Source: Planctomycetaceae bacterium
Lineage (GTDB): Bacteria; Planctomycetota; Planctomycetia; Planctomycetales; Planctomycetaceae
Direction of reading: 5' to 3'
NCBI GenBank assembly: GCA_015487825.1
Contig: WFOZ01000841.1
Location: 1 to 6,223, forward strand
DNA: 6,223 nucleotides
Shown here piece by piece: positions 1 to 5,014 of the stretch. Within the stretch, counting starts at the first letter, position 1. Each line of letters begins with the position of its first letter. Under the pieces are notes generated by a model. It made no database searches. It saw only the letters and a list, made by a program, of their open reading frames with translations, and was not told where the DNA came from. The position numbers and the translations under genes are program-made.

Positions 1-2
1 GG

Positions 3-152
3 GCCAAGGCGATGGCGAGAGTGCGTGGCGGTGCCTGCAGCAACTGCTTTGTTTCGATTACCGCTCAACAGAAGATTTTGATTAATACTGCTTCTTACGA
101 ATTCTGCACCAATTGTGGCTCCATGCTTTACAACGACGATCAGGGGGAGTGA
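3..152 (+). CDS. C-terminal end of a C4-type zinc-ribbon protein (5' truncated by window)
   Basis: The reading frame is open from the window edge and ends at TGA 150-152, giving the last 49 residues of a longer protein. Two cysteine pairs are visible, CSNC (visible residues 12-15) and CTNC (35-38), separated by 19 residues and followed by GSMLY close to the end. The pattern GGxCxxC..(Q)..FCxxCGxxLY at the extreme C-terminus matches the putative zinc-ribbon domain of the zf-RING_7 / CT398-like family. In that family the missing N-terminal part is usually a long coiled-coil hairpin, and the proteins are thought to bind nucleic acid or partner proteins; the exact role is not settled. The last codons (CAG GGG GAG) also provide the ribosome binding site for the next gene, whose GTG start overlaps this stop as GTGA, so the two are very likely cotranscribed and translationally coupled. 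The family call is from motif recognition only. Confidence 0.8.
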   Translation, partial: AKAMARVRGGACSNCFVSITAQQKILINTASYEFCTNCGSMLYNDDQGE

Positions 153-544
153 ACCCGGTGGCTAACCAGAAATTTCGAATCAGTTCGATTGGCAGATACC
201 TTTTTCGTCATCATTTGCCTATGGAAACCGAAACGACAGTTTTTATTCTGGTCAGCGTTCTGGATATCATAATGACCTGGATCCTGATTCGCAGTGGCGG
301 GTTTGTTGAGTCAAACCCGGTTGCAAATTATTTCCTGCTGCGATGGGGGAAAAACGGATTGGTTGGATTCAAGTTCTGTGCGGTGCTTGTGGTCTGCCTG
401 GCGACGCAATTGATAGCGATTCGACGGATTCAACTGGCCCGGCTGATTCTACTTGGAGGGACTGTCGTTGTCACGGTTGTTGTTATCTACAGCTTGTCAC
501 TTTACCTGAAAGCAGGACACGGTCCTCAACTGAACATCCTCTGA
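149..544 (+). CDS. Small three-helix integral membrane protein, DUF5658-like
   Basis: The product is 131 residues if translation starts at GTG 149. That start is chosen because AGGGGGA lies directly upstream and GTG overlaps the preceding stop as GTGA; an ATG further upstream (113) would run inside the zinc-ribbon gene, and ATG 221 would give a 107-residue form. After a basic N-terminus there are three hydrophobic segments, about residues 30-48, 70-91 and 99-120. Conserved-looking polar positions sit in and around them: D39 and T43 in helix 1, E54-S-N-P57 in the loop, K75 at the start of helix 2. The D..T / E.NP / K pattern is that of DUF5658 family membrane proteins, whose function is unknown. 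No enzymatic motif is seen. It is probably the last gene of the operon, as no plus-strand gene follows for 1 kb. A T-run terminator for this strand is not obvious downstream. Confidence 0.8.
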   Translation: MNPVANQKFRISSIGRYLFRHHLPMETETTVFILVSVLDIIMTWILIRSGGFVESNPVANYFLLRWGKNGLVGFKFCAVLVVCLATQLIAIRRIQLARLILLGGTVVVTVVVIYSLSLYLKAGHGPQLNIL

Positions 545-625
545 TATTGCGTTCAATCGGAGTGCATGTTTACTTTTTGTAATATCAAAACCTGCTTTTT
601 CTGTGGTCGACTTAAAACGAAAAAA

Positions 626-689
626 GCCTCAGCACTCAGTGATTCATTTCTCTGGTTTTGCCAGTGAAAATTATCATTGAGAGTGAGGC
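626..689 (-). terminator. Long imperfect hairpin, candidate minus-strand terminator or palindromic repeat
   Basis: The arms 626-655 and 661-689 are inverted repeats of about 29-30 bp with a few mismatches and one unpaired base, closing on a 5-nt loop TTTTG (656-660). The ends are strongest, GCCTCA/TGAGGC outside and CTGG/CCAG at the loop. Read on the minus strand, the hairpin is followed directly by six T residues (A run 620-625 on plus), the layout of an intrinsic terminator. On the plus strand it is followed by a C run, so it would not terminate that strand well. It lies about 290 nt past the stop of the minus-strand lipoprotein gene, far for a dedicated terminator. A dispersed palindromic (REP/MITE-like) element is the alternative. 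Confidence 0.55.
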
Positions 690-978
690 GTCCCCCCTCA
701 CACCGTAGCCGCTCACGGCTGACGATGCTCGCTCAAAGAAATATCATGAAGTAATCCGAAGCTTGATAATATTGCGATGAGGGAGGCAGGCAATTTAATG
801 GAATTACCCAATCCAAAATGGTTTCTTGTTACTAACAGTTAAACATATTGCGAGTTATGCTTATCTCCAATGTACTATGCTGATGACGACTGCCCGAACA
901 GACCGGCTCTGCCGTGGTGGTAGAAAATTGCTCTGAAAAGAGCTTTCAATTAAGAATTGTTTCAGGAAAGCTCATTCG
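690..978. other. Intergenic stretch without a supported gene
   Basis: No reading frame of gene length is supported here. Just right of the long hairpin, GTGAGG (683-688) can also pair with CCTCAC (696-701), competing with the larger stem, and AGCCG (707-711) can pair with CGGCT (716-720). This cluster of small inverted repeats suggests repeat-derived DNA. Two tiny frames, ATG 799 (14 codons, preceded by a purine-rich GAGGGAGG) and ATG 883 (17 codons), are too short to support. Confidence 0.5.
924..943 (-). terminator. Weak candidate terminator of the lipoprotein gene
   Basis: On the minus strand, GCTCT and AGAGC (plus positions 939-943 and 930-934) form a 5-bp stem with a 4-nt loop, followed by AA and then four T residues. 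It starts about 35 nt beyond the stop codon of the 979-1224 gene, a normal terminator distance. The stem and T run are short, so termination strength is doubtful. Confidence 0.35.
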
Positions 979-1224
979 TTACGGTGCATTCAGACCGTCA
1001 CGTTGAGCTTGCCGCTCGGCTCGGTATTCATCGAGAGCACGTTGCTGATTAGGCAGTAACTCTTCCGACCCAGCCGGAAAATATTGCACATCGTCATGTA
1101 GGTAGAATGCAGAAGGAAGCGTCTGGCCACCCATTTGAGTCTGGCATCCAGTGAGCGAACTCGCGCCCAGCAATCCTAAAAGAATCGCACACAGACTCTG
1201 CTTGAGACGTGCTTTGAAATTCAT
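979..1224 (-). CDS. Small exported lipoprotein, function unknown
   Basis: This 81-residue product starts with a lipoprotein signal: basic n-region (K4, R6, K8), hydrophobic core from about residue 10 to 22, and a lipobox L-T-G-C with the lipidated cysteine at position 27. The mature part of 55 residues begins QTQMGGQTLPSAFYLHDDVQYFPAGSEE and ends in a charged, probably helical tail rich in R, Q and E. Proline/tyrosine-containing short lipoproteins of this type recur in planctomycetes as far as I recall, but I know no function. After signal peptidase II cleavage it would be membrane-anchored and face the periplasm. The start is fixed by the signal peptide; AGGA directly abuts the ATG, so Shine-Dalgarno spacing is poor. 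It stands alone, transcribed divergently from the murJ unit. A 5-bp inverted repeat (1254-1268) lies in its leader. Confidence 0.75.
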   Translation of the reverse strand: MNFKARLKQSLCAILLGLLGASSLTGCQTQMGGQTLPSAFYLHDDVQYFPAGSEELLPNQQRALDEYRAERQAQRDGLNAP

Positions 1225-1493
1225 TCCTGAGACTCACTTTAATTTGGAGGAGCAAGCGATTACCGCTTAAATGGAGATCGTGTGGTCGTGTATAATGACC
1301 CCACAAATTGATCCTGCTTATGTTTTTGTATTTTGCTATAGCCTAATGATCGGCCGTTAAAACCGATTTCTTTGACAAAACCGGACTATTTTCACACTCT
1401 TGCAGGTTCTGGTCATTTCTTTATTCTTGCAGTGGTGTTTTTTACACTTGTTTGCCGGCTTCTTTTTTCTCTTGGCAGATCGTAAAAATTATC

Positions 1494-1522
1494 TTGCCCA
1501 TTTTGTTATCAGTCGGTATAAA
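1494..1522 (+). promoter_or_regulatory. Candidate sigma-70-type promoter of the hypothetical-murJ operon
   Basis: TTGCCC (1494-1499) and TATAAA (1517-1522) are separated by exactly 17 bp, matching the TTGACA/TATAAT consensus at 4 of 6 and 5 of 6 positions. Transcription would begin near 1529-1530, giving a leader of about 73 nt before the ATG at 1603. This is the best such pair in the divergent region. It is a consensus match only. Confidence 0.5.
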
Positions 1523-1529
1523 CTGCGTA

Positions 1530-1543
1530 TTGCCTGCAGGCAA
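1530..1543. promoter_or_regulatory. 14-bp perfect palindrome at the expected transcription start
   Basis: TTGCCTGCAGGCAA is fully self-complementary and lies 7 bp past the candidate -10 element, the usual place for a dimeric repressor operator. It also directly abuts AAAGGAG (1542-1548). With no loop bases it would be a poor RNA hairpin, so a protein-binding site is the more natural reading; chance is possible. Confidence 0.3.
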
Positions 1544-1561
1544 AGGAGTGTTGCGTAAGGA

Positions 1562-1606
1562 ATGTGCGGTCGCTGTCTCATTCATTTATCTGACGTTTTT
1601 GAATGA
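1562..1606 (+). CDS. Possible 14-codon leader mini-ORF coupled to the next gene
   Basis: The frame encodes MCGRCLIHLSDVFE and ends in TGA that overlaps the ATG of the next gene as ATGA. An AAAGGAG lies 13 nt upstream of its ATG (long spacing) and an AAGGA abuts the ATG. No Shine-Dalgarno is visible for the 1603 start itself, so re-initiation from this mini-ORF would explain how that gene is translated. It resembles no leader peptide known to me and may be accidental. Confidence 0.2.
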   Translation: MCGRCLIHLSDVFE

Positions 1607-2103
1607 ACGGCGCTGAGCTGAGAGCGAGTTTTGTCTTCGAATTCAATACGAATCGAGTTCTGCCAATGGCTGTTGTTTCGGTTTCGGAAGCTCCGCAAAA
1701 AGGGAGTATCCACAAAGGAAGCCTTTACGAGGCGAACCTTTACAAGTGGCTTCAAAGCGAAAAGCTCGGATATGATCTGGGCGAGAAGGCTATCCGTGAG
1801 TGGTATCAGAAATACTGGCGGATTTATTGCAGAATTAAACGGCTGGAACATGTCGTTGGCAGAGAGTGCCTGCAGGAATTTGACGATGGTCCTTCGGAAG
1901 TCATCCTGGAACTTCTGCAATCGAATGATCTGCTGCTTCAGTTAATTCTCGACCGCGTTTCTCAGGGGTGGGAAAACTTCGATGTCATTAACTGGGCAAT
2001 CGACTGGGATCTCCCAACGACGCGTGTGCGTGCAATTCTGGAAGAGCTGAATATCAACTGTGCCCGCTTTGATCCTGTTATCTCCGCTGGAGAAACCGGG
2101 TGA
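1603..2103 (+). CDS. Conserved-looking hypothetical protein, first gene of the murJ unit
   Basis: I do not recognise a characterised family. The product is 166 residues from ATG 1603, or 145 from ATG 1666 (MAVVSVSE...), where the sequence begins to look constrained; neither start has a clear ribosome binding site. The protein is soluble, without signal peptide or membrane segment. The central part is helical and rich in aromatic and charged residues: SLYEANLYKWLQSEKLGYDLGE (about residues 40-61), then IREWYQKYWRIYCRIKRLEHVVG (about 64-86). The C-terminal half has leucine-rich helices and a WAIDWDLPTTRVRAILEELN segment (about 131-150) that could be a helix-turn-helix-like module; this is inference from pattern only. 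The stop overlaps the murJ GTG as GTGA, indicating tight translational coupling, so a role linked to envelope growth or murJ dosage is possible but unproven. A dense run of frames on both strands is explained by this gene. Confidence 0.75.
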   Translation: MNGAELRASFVFEFNTNRVLPMAVVSVSEAPQKGSIHKGSLYEANLYKWLQSEKLGYDLGEKAIREWYQKYWRIYCRIKRLEHVVGRECLQEFDDGPSEVILELLQSNDLLLQLILDRVSQGWENFDVINWAIDWDLPTTRVRAILEELNINCARFDPVISAGETG

Positions 2104-3731
2104 CAGACTCTGCGGATGAAGCTGGTTCTTCCTCGGCTTCCCCTGGTGAAGAAAGTCCGAAAAAAGAGTGGTTTTCGCAGGTACGCCTGGTGAGTGTGCT
2201 CACTCTATTAAGCCGCCTGCTTGGTTTGGTGCGCGATATCGGCATGGCGGCTTTGTTTGGCAATGGTGCATTGCTCGATGCGTTTACGCTCGCTTTTCGA
2301 TTACCGAATATGAGCCGGCGATTGTTCGGGGAAGGGGCTTTGACGACGGCGTTTCTTCCGGAGTACGTCAAAGAACTGAAGCAGGATCGTCTTAAAGCAA
2401 ATCGCCTGGCCTCTGCTGTTTTGTCTATTTTGCTTCTTATTCTCAGCTCGATCGTACTTGTAGCAGAGCTGGGACTGTATGGACTTGCTCGCGGGAATGT
2501 GCTGGGCGAATCGGGAGATCTGATCCTTTCAATGACAGCCTGGCTGCTCCCTTATATTATTCTGATATGCCTTTCTGCGCAGTTTACCGCCATCCTGCAT
2601 TCATCGGGGCATTTCGCTGTTCCGGCTCTAGTTCCCGTGCTTTTGAATACCGTTTGGATTTTCGCAATCTGGGTCATCATTCCGGGGACAACCGATCAGC
2701 AAACTCAAATGGCAATTGTGATTGCTGCAATTCTTCTTGGTGGTCTCGGGCAATTGCTGCTTCCCTGGTGGAGCCTGTATCGCAAAGGGTTTCGCATTCA
2801 AAGAAGATGTTCTGAGCAGATTCCGCAAGCATTGAATGTTTTTCGCATGATGATTCCGATTGTAATTGGGTTATCAGTCACACAGCTTAACGCCTTGTGT
2901 GATGGGGCGCTCGCGTGGTGGTATTCGCAGCCAGAGCAGGGGGAATGGATTGCAACCGGGACCGCTTCTGCACTGTATTATGGGCAGCGGTTGTACCAGT
3001 TCCCGTTGGGAGTTTTCGGTATCGCGTTGGGGACGGTACTTTTTGCAAGACTTGCCCATCATGCTGAAGCAGGGCAGCGAAATCTGATCAGCCAGGATGT
3101 CAGTGACGGATTACGCTTGATGCTGACAATCGGAAGCCCGGCAACAATCGGTTTGGTTCTATTGGCAACGCCTCTTGCAGATTGTTTACTCAGGCATGGT
3201 CAATTTGATACGCACGATGCCCGGCAGACAGCAGCGACAATCGCGGCATACGGGACTGCGATCTGGGCATTTCTGGGAATTTCGCTGGTTCAAAGAGTTT
3301 TCTACGCGATGGGAGATGCACAAACTCCAGTGCGAATCGGCGTTATTTCAGTTGGACTTAATCTGGCACTCAATTTTCTGTTTATGAATTTGATGGGAGG
3401 CGTTGGTTTGGCTTATGCGACAGCATTGAGCGCAGCTTGTCAGTTTTTGGCCCTCCTGTTTTATTTGCGACAGAAAATTGAACTCCATTTTACTACGGAA
3501 TCTGGATTATTTCTGGGAAAAATCCTGTTTGCATCCTGCCTGATGGGGCTGGCATGCTGGGGGCTGGTTCATTGTTTCGAGGCAGAACCGACCGGCTGGT
3601 TACGTTTTCTGCGATTGGCTCTACCCGTTGTCTGTTCAGTAGTTGTCTATTGGGGACTGTTGAAAATCATGCGTGTTAGAGAGCTGGATTACATTGTAGG
3701 GCTGCGCAAGTCACTTGATAAAACGCTTTAA
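2100..3731 (+). CDS. murJ: Lipid II flippase MurJ (MviN family)
   Basis: MurJ moves the peptidoglycan precursor lipid II from the inner to the outer face of the cytoplasmic membrane. The 543-residue product has the length and repeated hydrophobic segments expected for the 14-helix MOP-superfamily fold. The diagnostic N-terminal block SRLLGLVRD..ALFGNGALLDAFTLAFRLPNMSRRLFGEGAL is intact. Aligned by eye with the E. coli protein, its essential residues R18, R24, D39 and R52 correspond to R39, R45, D60 and R73; R270 corresponds to R297 in YYGQRLYQFPLGVFGIALGT. A second family block, YAMGDAQTPVRIGV, lies at about 402-415. An acidic and serine-rich extension of about 25 residues precedes helix 1 and is longer than in E. 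coli. The start is GTG 2100, with GGAG (2089-2092) 7 nt upstream and the GTGA overlap with the preceding stop. No clear terminator follows. No frameshift or lost key residue is seen. Confidence 0.97.
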   Translation: MTDSADEAGSSSASPGEESPKKEWFSQVRLVSVLTLLSRLLGLVRDIGMAALFGNGALLDAFTLAFRLPNMSRRLFGEGALTTAFLPEYVKELKQDRLKANRLASAVLSILLLILSSIVLVAELGLYGLARGNVLGESGDLILSMTAWLLPYIILICLSAQFTAILHSSGHFAVPALVPVLLNTVWIFAIWVIIPGTTDQQTQMAIVIAAILLGGLGQLLLPWWSLYRKGFRIQRRCSEQIPQALNVFRMMIPIVIGLSVTQLNALCDGALAWWYSQPEQGEWIATGTASALYYGQRLYQFPLGVFGIALGTVLFARLAHHAEAGQRNLISQDVSDGLRLMLTIGSPATIGLVLLATPLADCLLRHGQFDTHDARQTAATIAAYGTAIWAFLGISLVQRVFYAMGDAQTPVRIGVISVGLNLALNFLFMNLMGGVGLAYATALSAACQFLALLFYLRQKIELHFTTESGLFLGKILFASCLMGLACWGLVHCFEAEPTGWLRFLRLALPVVCSVVVYWGLLKIMRVRELDYIVGLRKSLDKTL

Positions 3732-3741
3732 CTCTATCGGC

Positions 3742-3942
3742 TTAACGAACAATCAAATTGATTGCAAAAACGGCAAATTCGTCACAAGTTGAACAGGAAC
3801 CGCTACCGATATCGATAAGGGGGTGCGTCATTTTTGATGATGTGCAATAAGGACAGCCGGGCAGCAAAAAGATGTTGTAATGCTCAGCAGGTGTTTTCGT
3901 TTCCAAAACAGATGCGTCACTCGTTTTACTGCTGGATGACAT
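3742..3942 (-). CDS. Possible small protein with paired CxxC motifs
   Basis: This 66-residue frame fills most of the gap between murJ (10 bp away, convergent) and the thioredoxin-like gene (82 bp away, divergent). It contains CPYC at 30-33 and CSTC at 50-53, separated by 16 residues, a spacing that would suit a zinc ribbon; the N-terminus is serine- and threonine-rich and the C-terminus hydrophobic (FAVFAINLIVR). There is no signal peptide. The ribosome binding site is weak (GGA about 9 nt before ATG). Two CxxC pairs in so short a frame are unlikely but not impossible by chance. If real, it would be a metal-binding or redox protein; I recognise no family. A non-coding 3' region of murJ is the alternative. 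Confidence 0.4.
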   Translation of the reverse strand: MSSSSKTSDASVLETKTPAEHYNIFLLPGCPYCTSSKMTHPLIDIGSGSCSTCDEFAVFAINLIVR

Positions 3943-4024
3943 GAGGCATTCCGTTAGATCAAACGCTGGTCGCGATTAGCATTTCGAAGATTTCTTTCCA
4001 AATGCGGCTTAACAAGGAATTATC

Positions 4025-4492
4025 ATGTGTAAAACAGTTCTGGTATTATGTGCGGGTCTGGTACTCAGTTCTTCGATGGCATTTGCAGGCGGTCCTTCAA
4101 TACTGAACGACAAAGTCTGGCATCACGATATGCAAAAAGCCCATCAGGTTGCAATCAGCGAAGGGAAACCAATGCTGATTGTCTTTGGAGCCTCCTGGTG
4201 CAAGTTCTGTACGAAACTGGAAAAGGAAACGCTGACGAATCCTCGCATGGCACAGTTCATTTCTCAGAACTTCGTTCCTGTGCATCTGGATCTGGATGAA
4301 GAAAAGAAAATTGGAAAAATCCTCGGCGTAAAATCACTACCTTGCACAGTTGTACTAAGCCCTAAAGCTGATCTGCTGGGAAAAATAGTTGGTTACAAGT
4401 CAGTTGAAGAAATGCAGGGGCAATTACAAAAAGCTCTCAAAACACAAAATGTATTGAGGCAGGCTTCACAGCAAAAGCGGAATTTTAAATAA
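4025..4492 (+). CDS. Exported thioredoxin-fold protein (Thioredoxin_7-like)
   Basis: The 155-residue product begins with a signal peptide (MCKTVLVLCAGLVLSSSMAFA, probable cleavage after A21), so it should act outside the cytoplasm. The remainder is a thioredoxin domain: a helix before the sheet (about 31-46), strand PMLIVFGASW (49-58), the redox centre CKFC at 59-62 preceded by A-S-W, strand FVPVHLDLD (83-91), and the cis-proline region VKSLPCTVVL with P106. Such domains reduce, form or isomerise disulfides or assist cytochrome maturation; the substrate cannot be told. The domain is of the DUF255/Thioredoxin_7 style ('EGKPMLIVFGASWCKFC..LEKETL'). C107 directly after the cis-proline is unusual, since Thr is common there. 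The basic, glutamine-rich tail (145-155) is probably unstructured. AAGGA (4014-4018), 6 nt before ATG, supports the start. It appears monocistronic and ends at a strong terminator. Confidence 0.92.
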   Translation: MCKTVLVLCAGLVLSSSMAFAGGPSILNDKVWHHDMQKAHQVAISEGKPMLIVFGASWCKFCTKLEKETLTNPRMAQFISQNFVPVHLDLDEEKKIGKILGVKSLPCTVVLSPKADLLGKIVGYKSVEEMQGQLQKALKTQNVLRQASQQKRNFK

Positions 4493-4554
4493 TTCTATTT
4501 ACAGCAAACCAATGAACGCCAACTGGCAATAATTCATAATTATCAAAATTCAGA

Positions 4555-4588
4555 AAGCCCGGTTCTCTTAGAGAACCGGGCTTTTTTT
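4555..4588 (+). terminator. Strong intrinsic terminator of the thioredoxin-like gene
   Basis: A perfect 13-bp stem, AAGCCCGGTTCTC (4555-4567) with GAGAACCGGGCTT (4571-4583), closes on TTA and runs into seven T residues (4582-4588). It begins about 60 nt after the stop codon at 4492. The A residues on the left could give some termination of minus-strand transcripts as well. Confidence 0.95.
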
Positions 4589-5014
4589 GTCAGGAGGATT
4601 TCGCCGAAGCCGCAATTAAACTTGTTGTTGCCACCTGGTTACGGTATCAGGAAGAAAAACACGCTATTGTTAACGCATAAGTACCTCCTCGTTCCCAAGG
4701 TGGACCTTGGGAACGCAAGGGACTGAAGCTCCTGCTTCACGTTGGAACTAAATTCATCTAAAACGAACGCAGGAGTTTGGAAACGAGTTGAACCTGGCGC
4801 TATCCAGTTGGTCTCTACGGATAAAAGCTTAATGATCTTTGAGGTAAGCATCAAAAGCTAATGCCTGTTAGACCAGCTCTGTTTTTATCGCTTTTCAGCC
4901 TTGCAAATTACCTGAAATCAAGAGACGATATCGTTGCACAGAAATGTATCGGCCAGGTAAGTTGGCTCCGCATTTCTGATACCCAAGCCCTGACACCTAC
5001 CAAAGAGACATACC
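4589..5014. other. Intergenic region holding a structured repeat
   Basis: This 426-bp gap separates the terminator from the gene at 5015. Its left part (4591-4680) has an open frame ending in TAA that reads like a short protein tail, described under findings. The middle (4688-4787) is an inverted-repeat element. The right part (4790-5014) shows no convincing promoter; a CGATATCG palindrome lies at 4926-4933. Frames of 60-70 codons on both strands cross the repeat or overlap the 5015 gene and are not supported. Confidence 0.5.
4688..4787. repeat. Nested inverted-repeat element, MITE/REP-like
   Basis: Three nested pairings make up about 100 bp. The left hairpin is a perfect 12-bp palindrome around GG, CGTTCCCAAGGT (4690-4701) with ACCTTGGGAACG (4704-4715). 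A second pairing joins CTCCTGC (4729-4735) to GCAGGAG (4769-4775), and GAAGC/GCTTC (4725-4738) offers a local alternative. The outer ends CTCGTTCC (4688-4695) and GGAAACGAG (4779-4787) are inverted repeats of each other with one extra base. From memory, elements of the form CTCGTTCCCAAG...CTTGGGAACG...GGAACGAG are scattered through many bacterial genomes as short mobilised palindromic repeats; that this is one is inference. It encodes no protein. Confidence 0.65.

Larger units (their letters stand above)
1225..1602. other. Divergent intergenic region upstream of the murJ unit
   Basis: This 378-bp spacer lies between the minus-strand lipoprotein gene and the plus-strand gene at 1603. It holds the AAGCG-ATTAC-CGCTT inverted repeat (1254-1268), an isolated TATAAT (1291-1296) without a convincing -35, a T-rich pyrimidine stretch around 1437-1482, and two copies of TCTTGCAG (1398-1405 and 1425-1432) 27 bp apart. 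The promoter-like pair, palindrome and mini-ORF further right are listed separately. No gene of supportable length is present. Confidence 0.6.

Noticed and set aside
799..843. 14-codon frame MELPNPKWFLVTNS after a purine-rich GAGGGAGG
   Set aside because: It is too short, the spacing of the purine-rich stretch is long, and nothing nearby would use it.
1291..1296. Perfect TATAAT as a plus-strand promoter
   Set aside because: No acceptable -35 lies 16-18 bp upstream (best 3 of 6 matches), and it is over 300 bp from the next gene; 1494-1522 is better.
1398..1432. Two copies of TCTTGCAG, 27 bp apart, as regulator sites
   Set aside because: Eight-base direct repeats in a T-rich region can be chance, and there is no symmetry or known motif.
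1562..1576. MCGRC as the start of an SOS-associated YedK/HMCES peptidase (family starts MCGRF)
   Set aside because: The frame stops after 14 codons and no further part of that family follows in any frame.
1582..1920. 112-codon minus-strand frame opposite the murJ-coupled gene
   Set aside because: It is antisense to a better-supported frame that is coupled to murJ, and its sequence shows no family features.
4639..4854. 71-codon minus-strand frame
   Set aside because: It runs straight through the palindromic repeat element, whose structure explains the sequence.
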